Shown here in pieces: positions 1-8,205 of a DNA stretch of 64,000 nucleotides. The translations under genes and the position numbers were made by a program. Numbering within the stretch: the stretch's first letter is position 1; each line of letters begins with the position of its first letter. Source of the stretch: Pseudoneobacillus rhizosphaerae. GTDB lineage: Bacteria; Bacillota; Bacilli; Bacillales; Cytobacillaceae. The stretch spans positions 62,001-126,000 of the forward strand of contig NZ_CAKJTG010000005.1 in the NCBI RefSeq assembly GCF_917563885.1. Direction: 5' to 3'. The notes beneath the pieces were generated by a model. The model saw only the letters and a list, made by a program, of their open reading frames with translations. It was not told where the DNA came from and did not search any database.

Positions 1-171
1 GGAACTGCATGCGCTTACAAAAATCATTAGAAATGCAAGCAAATTAATAAAAATCGTTTTCCGTGATAATTTTTTCACGTTGTTGTTTCCCCCCTGTTTA
101 TATTTTTAAAAAATTTTAAAGCTTTGTCATTATCATATATAGGGGTAGTTACAATCGAGTTACAGAAATAA
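1..171. other. left-edge non-coding DNA
   Basis: AT-rich DNA with no open frame of useful length and no recognisable RNA gene. A short stem (CGTGA at 62-66, TCACG at 75-79) is too weak to call. In B. subtilis mutS lies on this side of cotE; nothing of mutS is visible within the window. Confidence 0.5.
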
Positions 172-194
172 AGAGATGCAAAGATCGCATCTCT
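172..194 (-). terminator. terminator of the STAND/SARP regulator gene
   Basis: An 8-bp perfect stem (172-179 with 187-194, AGAGATGC/GCATCTCT) sits 13 nt past the stop codon of the gene ending at 208. The minus-strand transcript continues into a U-rich TTATTTCTG. No gene on the plus strand ends here. Confidence 0.65.
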
Positions 195-207
195 ATTATT
201 GTTAATA

Positions 208-3200
208 TTAATACATCTGTTCATAAAATTTTGTTGACTCTAGGATCATTTCGTACATATGATGGGTTGGTTCTAAAGGTGAAACACCCAATTCTTCTTC
301 TAAGATTTGAATACATTTTTCGTACCACTTAATTGCCTGTGGTCGGTTGTTCTTTCGATAATAGCAATACATTAATAGCCTGTAAGCTTCTTCCCATGTC
401 CGGTCCCGTTCTAAAATACGTTCACACCAATTAATGGCCAAATCATAGTTTTCTTTTCTTACATGAAGTTGGGCCATTTTTTCTGCAGCTCGCAAATAGA
501 ATACTAGCATTCTCTCCCGTTTAGTTATACACCAATCTACATATCTTCGTTCTGTTAGGTATTCACCTCTGTATAACTCAAGACCTTTTTCTAACAATGG
601 TATTGCTTTTACTGGATCTTGTTCATTTAGTCCTGTTTGAATCCATTCTTGAAACTGTACTGTATCTATTTCAATCGCTGCAATTGGATTTAAACCGTAG
701 GATATTCCATCACGGATCACAAAAAACGGATTCGACCTTGGTTTCCGAAATGGTTCTAACACATGATTAAGAGCATTTAAAGCAACCTTGAAATCGCGGT
801 CAGAACTAAGTTTATCCTGTGTGGGCCAAAGAATTTGTACAATTTCATCTTTCGCAAGAAGGTGAGCAGAATTCGTAATTAAAAGCTGAAACAATTCCTT
901 GGCCTTCTCACGTTGCCAATCTTTTTCTCCTACTTCTTTTTCTCCTAACCAAATGCGAAAAGGTCCAAGAGTTTGAACTCGTATAGAGTATCCCGGATGA
1001 GAATCTATACTTCGTATGCCCATTTCTTGAAGTAATCTATTGGCAAAAGGACGTTCAATATTTTCCTTTGTGCATTCGATTAATAATGGAATAAAAGATT
1101 GTAAATCCTTAGGACCAAAGGTGGTTCTTTTATGTAAGAAAAACTCAAAATGATTTAATTCAACACTTTTTAAGAATAGTTTCATTTCATTTTTAAAGCC
1201 TTCAAAATCGTTAATCATATAAAACACATAAGCCTTCCAAAAATGACAGACCATTTCACCAAATATATCGTTGCAATCTTCGAATTCTTGTTTTGCCTTT
1301 TTAAAATAATCTAAAGCTTCTACTAGACGATTATTATAAGTACAAGCTAATCCCATAGCAAGAATTATTAAGGAAGAAAGCCAATGATCCTTTACTCTAT
1401 CCGTTTCAATCAGCGCTAGATTACCAGCTTCAATCGCTCTTTCAAATTCACCATTCGTACCAAACAAAATACATAACCCCATTAGCGGTTCTGCCTTACC
1501 TCTTTCTATTTGTAGCTGTGACATCATTTCTAGGGCTGTTTCATAGCATTTTTTAGCAAGTAGGGAATCATATTTATTAATAATTTGAACAGCATGGCCC
1601 ATTCGTATCCAGCCACAAGCTTCAACAAATGGTGCTTTCATAGCTACACCTAATTGAATACCCTCCTGAGCTAATGCCTTTGCTTCTTCTCCATTTCCCG
1701 TAAAAGAATGGATTAATGAAAGCAGTAAGTCTGTTTCCCGATGTGATTGTGGGAGAGCTACAGGGCTTTTCATTTGGTATGAATCCTTCCGTTGATAAAG
1801 GAGCTTTTTTGCTTTTTCAAATCTACCAGTACGCAAATAAATTCTAGCTTCTAAATTACTATACTGAATTGGAACATTTAGACCTTTAGCCCGAATTAAC
1901 CATTTTTCCGCCTTTCCCGATTTACCTGAGTTTAATAGATTTTCTGCCAAAAGATGATAGAGTTTGCCTGTTTCTTCATTTGTACTATCGGTGCTTTTTT
2001 CCCGAAGGTCAATGGCTTCATATAGTAGTCGTTCTGCATGGTGGGGTTGAATCGTATCAAGGTATATGTTTGCCTTTCCTTCTAATACTCGGCTCATCCC
2101 AACTAGATTTTTCTTCTTATCGTATAAAACATATGCCTTTTGATAGCATGATTCTGCATCACTATAGTGTGATAAATACCGATTTACTTCACCCTTTAAA
2201 TACCACAGATACTCATAGCGATTCATTTCATCAGAAGGTATGTTCGAAATATGTTCGAGTAGGCTAGCTAATTTTCCAGATTCCAGCAGTGTTAATCCTA
2301 TATCTTGTAGAATGGAAGCGATAGCAGGAAAATGATTTATTTTTTTATAATGAAAAAGAGCTTGCTCCCACAAACCTTTTCTTTCAAAAAAACGGGCCGC
2401 CTTTTCATTAAGACTTAAAAATTGGGAGTAGTGGTTCTCTTTTACTTGCTTCTCTAAGAATTCCTTGAATAAAGCATGAAATCGAAATTGCTTATCGCCG
2501 ATTTTTTGAATAAACAAATTCCTCTCGATTAATTGCTCAAGAAGTGAAAAGGATCCGGCTATTCCTATAATTTCATTACATATTTCCTCTGTTAGTTCCT
2601 CTAAAATACAAGTCTGCTCAAGAAATTGTTGTATCAAAGTAGGCTGCTTTGAATAAACCTCCATGGCAAGATACTGAAATAAATCACTTAAAGAAGAATA
2701 TTCTTCTAAGCCTGAAAGGTTTTGATTATAAGGTACTTGCTGCGCTATCATACAAAGAGCTATGACCCATCCTTCAGTTAACTTGTAAATTTTCTCCAAC
2801 TCAGAATGAGCTAGATCAATACCATAATTATCAACTAAAAGTAATTCCATTTCATCTATCGATAAAATCAAATCTTCTCTTGTTATTTCTAATAATTTCC
2901 CGCTAACCTTCATTTTCGTTAGCTGTTTCCACGATGGACGACTTCTACTTGAAATTACTATGTGGACATGAGAAGGAATATGTTCAAGAAACGTTTCCAT
3001 CCAACGGTTTACTGTATATGAATGTTCTATTTGATGGAAATCATCTAGGATAATTGTCATTTCACTTCGAATAGCCAAAACATTATTAATAAATAATGAG
3101 CATAAAAGATTTATCTCTTCTTCCCGAATAAATCGATCCATCTCATCCATGTATGTTAATAATTCTTTACCAAAATCCGGATGTTTTTCACGGATAGAAT

Positions 3201-3450
3201 GCGTTAAATACGTTAGAAAAGGGAGGATATCATCATCGGTTGATGAAATAGAATACCAGCTCCCCATTTGCTTTTCATCCATCATATTTAAAGATAAAGC
3301 AGTACTTTTGCCATAACCCGCACCAGCATGTATTAAGGTTAATGGAAAGTCCTTTATATTCTTTAATTTTCTAGTTAGTTTTGACCTTCTAATATAATTA
3401 TCCTTTATAGCTGGAATCAATAGTTTTGTTTTAATAATAGGTATTTTCAC
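208..3450 (-). CDS. STAND-class ATPase regulator with C-terminal SARP (winged helix + BTAD) domains
   Basis: A 1,080-residue predicted transcription regulator. Residues 41-50 (HAGAGYGKST) form a Walker A loop and residues 131-138 (MTIILDDF) a Walker B with paired Asp, as in MalT-type STAND ATPases. The ATPase/lid region runs to about 340, followed by some 450 residues of TPR-like helical repeats (about 350-800), the usual ligand-sensing part. From about residue 822 (TLGPFRIWLG) there is an OmpR/SARP-like winged helix, and from about 930 to 1070 a bacterial transcriptional activator domain. So the DNA-binding module is SARP-like, not the LuxR helix-turn-helix of MalT. The start is GTG with AAGGGAGG 7 nt upstream. 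It appears monocistronic, with the cotE terminator upstream and its own terminator downstream. Inducer and targets cannot be inferred from sequence. It lies where mutS follows cotE in B. subtilis. Confidence 0.85.
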   Translation of the reverse strand: MKIPIIKTKLLIPAIKDNYIRRSKLTRKLKNIKDFPLTLIHAGAGYGKSTALSLNMMDEKQMGSWYSISSTDDDILPFLTYLTHSIREKHPDFGKELLTYMDEMDRFIREEEINLLCSLFINNVLAIRSEMTIILDDFHQIEHSYTVNRWMETFLEHIPSHVHIVISSRSRPSWKQLTKMKVSGKLLEITREDLILSIDEMELLLVDNYGIDLAHSELEKIYKLTEGWVIALCMIAQQVPYNQNLSGLEEYSSLSDLFQYLAMEVYSKQPTLIQQFLEQTCILEELTEEICNEIIGIAGSFSLLEQLIERNLFIQKIGDKQFRFHALFKEFLEKQVKENHYSQFLSLNEKAARFFERKGLWEQALFHYKKINHFPAIASILQDIGLTLLESGKLASLLEHISNIPSDEMNRYEYLWYLKGEVNRYLSHYSDAESCYQKAYVLYDKKKNLVGMSRVLEGKANIYLDTIQPHHAERLLYEAIDLREKSTDSTNEETGKLYHLLAENLLNSGKSGKAEKWLIRAKGLNVPIQYSNLEARIYLRTGRFEKAKKLLYQRKDSYQMKSPVALPQSHRETDLLLSLIHSFTGNGEEAKALAQEGIQLGVAMKAPFVEACGWIRMGHAVQIINKYDSLLAKKCYETALEMMSQLQIERGKAEPLMGLCILFGTNGEFERAIEAGNLALIETDRVKDHWLSSLIILAMGLACTYNNRLVEALDYFKKAKQEFEDCNDIFGEMVCHFWKAYVFYMINDFEGFKNEMKLFLKSVELNHFEFFLHKRTTFGPKDLQSFIPLLIECTKENIERPFANRLLQEMGIRSIDSHPGYSIRVQTLGPFRIWLGEKEVGEKDWQREKAKELFQLLITNSAHLLAKDEIVQILWPTQDKLSSDRDFKVALNALNHVLEPFRKPRSNPFFVIRDGISYGLNPIAAIEIDTVQFQEWIQTGLNEQDPVKAIPLLEKGLELYRGEYLTERRYVDWCITKRERMLVFYLRAAEKMAQLHVRKENYDLAINWCERILERDRTWEEAYRLLMYCYYRKNNRPQAIKWYEKCIQILEEELGVSPLEPTHHMYEMILESTKFYEQMY

Positions 3451-3560
3451 CGATGTTCCTCCCTTCTGATTATTTATAATATTTACACTATTTTACCATA
3501 TAAGAATAAATTAGTTAAAAAAAAATGCTGTTTTTGAAAAAACAAAATAAACAGAAAAAA

Positions 3561-3582
3561 CTAGGAAGAATGACCTTCCTAG
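3561..3582 (-). terminator. cotE terminator
   Basis: Perfect 8-bp stem CTAGGAAG/CTTCCTAG with a 6-nt loop. On the minus strand it is followed by TTTTTTCTG, a good U-tract. It starts 8 nt after the cotE stop codon and separates cotE from the large regulator gene. Confidence 0.88.
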
Positions 3583-3589
3583 CAAGCTT

Positions 3590-4126
3590 TTACTCTTCTT
3601 CGACACCAAGTAGGAAATCAGGGTTTAAATCTTCAAACTCATCATCTAAATTGGTGCCCCATTCATCCTCGTCTCTGCAGTCACGGTGAACCTTAACACA
3701 AATCTTTGTTTCCCCAATAACCTCTACCATAAACTCTCTTTCAACGTGTACGATAATTTTGTTCCCATTAGGCGAAATAACTGCTTCACAGCAATTTGGT
3801 TGCTGTAAGACACGTGCAATGATTTCTTGATCATCAAAGCAATCAGGATCACGGTATTTAAGCTTAATGACATCTGTATAGGAAACGCGCTCCGTCACAA
3901 CTTCTGTTCTTGTATTATCGCTAAAGGAGTACCAAACATTGATGTCATAGGAGCCGCTAATTTCTACCGTTTTACCGATTTTTTTCGCCTCGTATTTATG
4001 GTTGATAATCCAACATCCTAGGATGCTTGTTGGACTGTGTTCCGGGCGAATCGTATGATTGGACTGAGTGAATTTACGTCCTTTCGCTACGACCGCCTTC
4101 GCAAAAATCTCTCTGTATTCTCCCAT
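3590..4126 (-). CDS. cotE: outer spore coat morphogenetic protein CotE
   Basis: CotE organises assembly of the outer spore coat in the mother cell. The protein shows the family's N-terminal [16 protein letters not shown], the central [23 protein letters not shown] and VLQQPNC segments, and the acidic C-terminal tail ending [11 protein letters not shown], at 178 residues close to the usual 181. An upstream in-frame ATG at 4156 is less likely, because the Shine-Dalgarno GAGGAGGG lies inside that extension and is correctly spaced (10 nt) for the ATG at 4126. In B. subtilis cotE directly follows ricA (ymcA); here a TSUP permease gene intervenes. A sequence CATAGGATG just upstream resembles a sigma-K -10 element, but I could not confirm a full promoter. 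Confidence 0.96.
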   Translation of the reverse strand: MGEYREIFAKAVVAKGRKFTQSNHTIRPEHSPTSILGCWIINHKYEAKKIGKTVEISGSYDINVWYSFSDNTRTEVVTERVSYTDVIKLKYRDPDCFDDQEIIARVLQQPNCCEAVISPNGNKIIVHVEREFMVEVIGETKICVKVHRDCRDEDEWGTNLDDEFEDLNPDFLLGVEEE

Positions 4127-4357
4127 ATCGAGCGAACCCTCCTCATTCATTTTCATTTCATCCTATGCGTGATATTAGACTAGTGTGCGTGAAATATTTC
4201 TGCTACAGGATAAAAGTTTAGTCATAATTCATCTTATGCTTTTTTGGGTGGGATGTTCCTAATCGAAAGATAGTTCCTTTATCTTTAACATATTATGCAT
4301 ATCCATAGTCTGTTAGAATAAAAGATATCAACTAGATAGGCATCTAAAAATAAAGTC
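4127..4357 (-). other. cotE upstream region
   Basis: 231 nt without a convincing gene. It should hold the sporulation promoter of cotE. The minus-strand string CATAGGATGA near 4165-4175 resembles the sigma-K -10 consensus CATANNNTA, but no matching -35 could be fixed. No terminator for the upstream permease gene is evident, so read-through into cotE is possible. Confidence 0.3.
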
Positions 4358-5104
4358 TTAAGTGAAGAAGATTAAATTTAATCCTGCAAGAAGAACGATA
4401 TAAGAAGCTAATTTCTTTATGAGGTGGTTTGGTAATTTCTCAAACCAGTGTAAACCAAATTGAACACCTATTAATACTGGAATAATAGCAATTAATACAT
4501 AAATTCCTAAAACATGATGAAAATCGCCATTTAACAAATGGAGAATAATTGTAAATAGGTTCGTTAATAAAAATACAGTTTGAAGATTAACATTATACTC
4601 AATCTTTTCAGAAAATCTAAGTAGAAGATAAATTACAAATACAGGTCCACCAACTGCAAAAACGCCACCAATCATACCACCTAAAAACCCAATGAATGCT
4701 GTGAATGTTTTCATTTTTATGATGTTTGAATCTGGGTTAATTGCATCCTTTTTAAAAAGGAAAAAAACAAATCCGATTAAGATTACCCCAAGTAATTTTT
4801 TCATAATTAATAAATCCCCAAATTCATTCAAGACAAAAAAGGAACAAATTCTACCTATAATAGCAAACAGTAAGATGTAACTAATTGCTTTCCAGCGAAT
4901 CGAAGCTCTATATTTATAGACGATTTTTAATGAAATAACTGCTGTCGAAACAAGAACTAATAATGTACTATCCTTTAAAGGTAGTAGTAAAGGTAAAAAA
5001 CTCATTGAAATCAAACCTAGTCCAAAGCCGCTTACTCCCTGAATAAAACTCCCAATCAATAAGACTGAAATAATGAAAAGTAATTCTCCATCAATACTGG
5101 CCAC
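4358..5104 (-). CDS. TSUP (TauE/SafE) family membrane permease
   Basis: A 248-residue, strongly hydrophobic protein with about eight membrane helices. The N-terminal GSFIQGVSGFGLGLISM and the mid-protein GFLGGMIGGVFAVGGPVF repeat are typical of the TSUP/TauE/SafE permeases, which are thought to move sulfite, sulfonates or other small organosulfur or carboxylate anions. The substrate cannot be told from sequence. The start is uncertain: the GTG at 5104 overlaps its own AGGAGG, which is too close for normal initiation, and no ATG, GTG or TTG lies in frame at the usual spacing. It sits between ricA and cotE, where B. subtilis has no gene, with a strong terminator separating it from ricA. Confidence 0.82.
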   Translation of the reverse strand: MASIDGELLFIISVLLIGSFIQGVSGFGLGLISMSFLPLLLPLKDSTLLVLVSTAVISLKIVYKYRASIRWKAISYILLFAIIGRICSFFVLNEFGDLLIMKKLLGVILIGFVFFLFKKDAINPDSNIIKMKTFTAFIGFLGGMIGGVFAVGGPVFVIYLLLRFSEKIEYNVNLQTVFLLTNLFTIILHLLNGDFHHVLGIYVLIAIIPVLIGVQFGLHWFEKLPNHLIKKLASYIVLLAGLNLIFFT

Positions 5105-5257
5105 CTCCTAAAAATACAAATATCTTTCATTACAACAAGCAAGAGGCTTATCTCTAAATTGCTTTACATTTTGTTATATTACAGACTGCTTGTCACTATT
5201 CTATAAAAATGAGACTTGAGATTAATACTAAAACATGCATATCAAACAAGATAAAAA

Positions 5258-5285
5258 AATCCAGGCTACTAAAGTAGCCCGGATT
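5258..5285 (-). terminator. terminator of the miaB-ricA operon
   Basis: The minus-strand transcript folds AATCCGGGCTAC/GTAGCCTGGATT with a 4-nt loop, followed at once by a run of Ts ending in TATC. It lies 6 nt after the ricA stop, so miaB-ricA ends here and the permease gene needs its own promoter. Confidence 0.92.
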
Positions 5286-5290
5286 TAATA

Positions 5291-5746
5291 TTAATGATTA
5301 TGGTCATGATCATGGTCGTGATCACAACTACCACTTTGATGTTTCACATTTGCACCAGTTTCAGCACGTAACACGTCTCCGCCAGTGGATTCGATTAATT
5401 CATCAGTAACTGTATTAGAAATAGTATTTGCAATTAACTGTAGCAATTCATTTACTTCAACTTGAGATTGTTTAAATTCTTTAACGATTGGAATCGCATC
5501 TAGCTCAGCCTCTATAGAAGCAATTTTATTTTCAACACGTTTTAGAGCTTCGGGTTTGCCATAATGTTGAAGGTTCACTGCTTGTTTTTGTAATCCCTTA
5601 ATTTCGGAAATATATAAGCGAACATTTTCATTAGAATGGATTTGTGCTTCAGCACGTTTAAAGAAATCCACTTCTTCTGTTTCAGCAATCATGCTTGCTA
5701 GTTCTTTTGCTCGTGCAACGATTTCATCTTTTGTAAATTTTGCCAA
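5291..5746 (-). CDS. ricA: RicA (YmcA), Y-complex regulator of RNase Y
   Basis: RicA joins YlbF and YaaT in the Y-complex, which directs RNase Y processing and affects sporulation, competence and biofilm formation in B. subtilis. The match is clear: ETEEVDFFKRAEAQI near residues 22-36, LQKQAVNLQHYGK, and NELLQLIANTISN. Start is TTG at 5746, 1 nt after the miaB stop, with the Shine-Dalgarno GAGGTG inside the last miaB codons, so translation is probably coupled. The C-terminus is unusual: after the Cys expected in the cluster-binding tail (GSCDHD) it ends in an alternating His/Asp stretch, giving 151 residues against about 143 in B. subtilis. The target nuclease gene rny is also in this window (15748-17310). 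Confidence 0.95.
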   Translation of the reverse strand: MAKFTKDEIVARAKELASMIAETEEVDFFKRAEAQIHSNENVRLYISEIKGLQKQAVNLQHYGKPEALKRVENKIASIEAELDAIPIVKEFKQSQVEVNELLQLIANTISNTVTDELIESTGGDVLRAETGANVKHQSGSCDHDHDHDHNH

Positions 5747-5747
5747 C

Positions 5748-7286
5748 TTAGTTCACCTCAACTAATTCTTCAACCATTTCTCCGTTTAATGACCATGTTT
5801 TTGTTTCTGTAATTCTCACTTTAACAATTTTGCCAATAGCAGTTTTAGGAGCTTTAAAATTAACAAGTTTACTTTTACTTGTATAACCAGCTAATACTTC
5901 AGGGTTATATTTACTTTCCCCTTCTACAAGTACTTCAACAATTTGCCCTTCGTATTTTTTCATAGCTGCAGCCGACATTTCGTTAACTAGGCTATTTAAG
6001 CGTTGTAGACGTTCTTTCTTAACTTCCATAGGTACATTATCTTCCATCTTAGCAGCAGGAGTACCCTCTCGTGGTGAATAAATAAATGTATAAGCTGTTT
6101 CAAAACCAACCTCACGATACAAAGACATTGTTTCTTCAAACTGCTCCTCTGTTTCATTTGGATATCCTACAATAATATCAGTCGTAAAGGAAACGTCTGG
6201 AATCGCTGCTTTAATTTTAGCCACTAGCTCCAAATATTGTTCGCGAGTATATTTACGAGCCATTATCTTTAAGACCTCAGTAGATCCAGATTGGACTGGA
6301 AGGTGAATATGGTTCATCAAGTTTCCACCACTAGCCAACACTTCAATTAAGCGATCATCAAAATCACGTGGATGGCTTGTCATGAAACGGACTCTAGGTA
6401 TGTCAATTTTACGAATTTCCTGCATTAATTCGCCTAATCCGTATTGAATATCTTCAAAGTCCTTCCCATATGCATTTACATTTTGACCTAGTAAAGTAAT
6501 TTCTTGATATCCTTGTGCAGCCAACTGACGTACTTCTTGGATTACGTCTTCTGGCCTACGACTTCTCTCTTTACCACGTGTATAGGGAACGATACAATAC
6601 GTACAGAATTTATCACAGCCGTACATAATGTTTACCCAACCCTTAATATTCCCACGTCGTACTTTCGGTAAGTTCTCAATGACATCGCCTTCTTTTGACC
6701 AAACCTCAATAACAGTTTCTTTAGACATATATGCCTCATGAAGAATATTAGGCAAACGATGAATATTATGTGTACCAAATACCATGTCTACTTGTTGATA
6801 AGTCTTTAATATTTTGTTCACTACAGATTCTTCTTGTGACATACAACCACAAACACCGATAAGAAGATCAGGTCTTTCTTTTTTCAATGTCTTCAAGTGT
6901 CCTAGCTCACCAAATACTTTGTTTTCTGCATTTTCACGAATCGCACATGTATTTAGAAGAATGACATTGGCATCCTCTACTGTTGAAGTAATTTCATAGC
7001 CCAATGCCATGAAAATTCCAGCCATTACCTCTGTATCATGCTCGTTCATTTGGCAACCATAAGTACGAATATAAAATTTACGGCCATCTCCCATGTTGCG
7101 GAACTGTTCCGAAATTTGAAAATCAGAATGATATTTTACTTCTTCTTTTCCACGCTTCTTAGCATCCTTTAGTGAAGGAGCCTGTAGGACCGTTTCAAAG
7201 TATTGGCTATAATCCTTGGCGGATTTTTTGTCCGAAGAATTAGTAGACTCTACTTGTTGAGCTTCTAATCGCTGCTTTTCGTTCAT
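5748..7286 (-). CDS. miaB: tRNA-2-methylthio-N6-dimethylallyladenosine synthase MiaB
   Basis: Radical-SAM methylthiotransferase that converts i6A37 to ms2i6A37 in tRNAs reading UNN codons. Three parts are visible: an N-terminal methylthiotransferase domain with cluster cysteines ([29 protein letters not shown]), the radical-SAM motif [16 protein letters not shown], and a C-terminal TRAM domain. The roughly 65-residue N-terminal extension before the first domain is normal for Bacillus MiaB (about 509 residues; here 512). Start ATG at 7286 with AAAGGGGAT upstream. It is the first gene of a two-gene unit with ricA, served by a sigma-A-like promoter at 7363-7391. Confidence 0.97.
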   Translation of the reverse strand: MNEKQRLEAQQVESTNSSDKKSAKDYSQYFETVLQAPSLKDAKKRGKEEVKYHSDFQISEQFRNMGDGRKFYIRTYGCQMNEHDTEVMAGIFMALGYEITSTVEDANVILLNTCAIRENAENKVFGELGHLKTLKKERPDLLIGVCGCMSQEESVVNKILKTYQQVDMVFGTHNIHRLPNILHEAYMSKETVIEVWSKEGDVIENLPKVRRGNIKGWVNIMYGCDKFCTYCIVPYTRGKERSRRPEDVIQEVRQLAAQGYQEITLLGQNVNAYGKDFEDIQYGLGELMQEIRKIDIPRVRFMTSHPRDFDDRLIEVLASGGNLMNHIHLPVQSGSTEVLKIMARKYTREQYLELVAKIKAAIPDVSFTTDIIVGYPNETEEQFEETMSLYREVGFETAYTFIYSPREGTPAAKMEDNVPMEVKKERLQRLNSLVNEMSAAAMKKYEGQIVEVLVEGESKYNPEVLAGYTSKSKLVNFKAPKTAIGKIVKVRITETKTWSLNGEMVEELVEVN

Positions 7287-7362
7287 TAGTTGGTAAATCC
7301 CCTTTCTAGTAAGTCAATAAAATGTTTGTTTACACGTGCTTTTTGCGTTTGCACATTATTAT

Positions 7363-7391
7363 AGTATAAAGGTTTTATTTCTTTAAAACAA
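7363..7391 (-). promoter_or_regulatory. sigma-A-type promoter of miaB-ricA
   Basis: Minus strand: -35 TTGTTT (7386-7391), 17-bp spacer, -10 TATACT (7363-7368). It lies about 80 nt upstream of the miaB start codon. Confidence 0.6.
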
Positions 7392-7467
7392 TAGAAAAAC
7401 GTGAGACACAAAAGGGGGATTCTAGTAACACTGTAGGCTATTTTATCGGAAGAACGGATATTTGAAA

Positions 7468-7481
7468 GTGATAATTATCAC
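7468..7481. repeat. perfect 14-bp palindrome, possible operator
   Basis: GTGATAATTATCAC reads identically on both strands. It lies between the miaB promoter and the plus-strand gene pair. The core resembles half of a Fur-family box, but the central spacing does not fit the 7-1-7 arrangement, so the binding protein is unknown. Confidence 0.4.
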
Positions 7482-7601
7482 GAATTAATCTATTTCTATT
7501 AAAGTTAAAAATAATTTACTATCTGGTCAAATATTCACTTCTAGCATTCACCAGAAGAGGCAAGACTATATTCAAATGATGAAAGGAGGAAAAACTAGCT
7601 T

Positions 7602-7895
7602 ATGACAGGCCAATATAAAAATCCAATTTTTGGTTATGCTTTTACAAACAATAATGATTCAGAAGCAAATGCAAAATTATCGGAAGACCGCTATGAAATT
7701 TATGTGAATAATGATTTTATCGGTTATAAGTCGTTAATGAATACAAGTGATGAATTATCAGATGTAGATGACTTTTTAAAAAGCCAAGGTATTAATGAGT
7801 TCCAAAGTCAGCTTGATGGAGACCATTACTATATTTCTGGAAGTGAAGCTGAAAGAATAAAAGATGTATTAAATGTATATTGTCAAAACCGTTAA
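7602..7895 (+). CDS. unknown 97-residue acidic protein
   Basis: I do not recognise this protein. It is 97 residues, acidic, soluble, with no signal peptide or membrane segment. The layout suggests a small alpha/beta fold: GYAF near the start, SEDRYEIYVNNDFIGYKS in the middle (looks like two strands) and a GDHYYISGSEAERIKDVLNVY tail with a C-terminal helix. The start is ATG with a strong GAAAGGAGG 12 nt upstream. It is followed after 28 nt by a SASP gene with no terminator between, so the two are probably cotranscribed. That suggests, without proving, expression in the forespore. Its strand is opposite to every other gene here except the SASP. Confidence 0.75.
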   Translation: MTGQYKNPIFGYAFTNNNDSEANAKLSEDRYEIYVNNDFIGYKSLMNTSDELSDVDDFLKSQGINEFQSQLDGDHYYISGSEAERIKDVLNVYCQNR

Positions 7896-7923
7896 CAAAA
7901 TCCGTAATATTGGAGAGATTACT

Positions 7924-8184
7924 ATGTCAAAGCGAAATAGAATTCTTGTACCAGAAGCAAAAAAAGGATTAGATGAATTAAAAGCAACTATCGCGAACTC
8001 ACAAAGTCCAGATTCTGCTAAATTTGAGGTGGCTGAGGAATTAGGTGTTCCATTGAAGCAAGGATATAATGGCGGACTGACTTCACATCAAGCTGGAAAG
8101 GTAGGAGGAAAATTAGGTGGAAGTATGGTCCGAGAACTTGTCAAAATGGCTCAGGAAAACTTAAGTAAAAATGGACCTCACTAA
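7924..8184 (+). CDS. alpha/beta-type small acid-soluble spore protein
   Basis: These proteins coat forespore DNA and protect it against UV and heat, then are degraded at germination. The 86-residue product ends with the family block GGLTSHQAGKVGGKLGGSMVRELVKMAQ and has KFEVAEELGV, which matches the cleavage region of the germination protease GPR (cut between E and V). The N-terminal part (RNRILVPEAKKGLDELKATIANS) is longer than in SspA/SspB. An upstream in-frame ATG at 7873 overlaps the previous gene; the ATG at 7924 with GGAGAG seven nt upstream is the real start. Both stop codon and hairpin are part of the terminator at 8169-8200. Confidence 0.93.
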   Translation: MSKRNRILVPEAKKGLDELKATIANSQSPDSAKFEVAEELGVPLKQGYNGGLTSHQAGKVGGKLGGSMVRELVKMAQENLSKNGPH

Positions 8185-8205
8185 GTGATGAGGTCCATTT
8201 TTTTA
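8169..8205. terminator. bidirectional terminator shared by the SASP gene and proS2
   Basis: A 12-bp stem (8169-8180 with 8189-8200, AAATGGACCTCA/TGAGGTCCATTT) has a T-run on the plus side and an A-run on the left that gives Us on the minus transcript. The SASP stop codon lies in the loop, and the proS2 stop codon lies in the T-run, so the two convergent genes share one compact element. Confidence 0.9.

Larger units (their letters stand above)
7287..7601. other. divergent intergenic region between miaB and the plus-strand spore gene pair
   Basis: This 315-nt region carries the minus-strand miaB promoter at its left. On the right it should carry a plus-strand promoter for the 7602-8184 pair, but I could not fit a convincing sigma-G, sigma-F or sigma-A site there. 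A perfect 14-bp palindrome, GTGATAATTATCAC, lies at 7468-7481 midway between the two divergent units. Confidence 0.5.

Noticed and set aside
1980-2267. A 95-codon plus-strand frame inside the STAND regulator
   Set aside because: Antisense to the TPR region; no Shine-Dalgarno and no recognisable protein features.
7468-7481. Palindrome as a classic Fur box
   Set aside because: Fur boxes need a 7-1-7 or 19-bp arrangement (TGATAATNATTATCA). Here the halves meet without the central bases, so I only report it as an unassigned operator.
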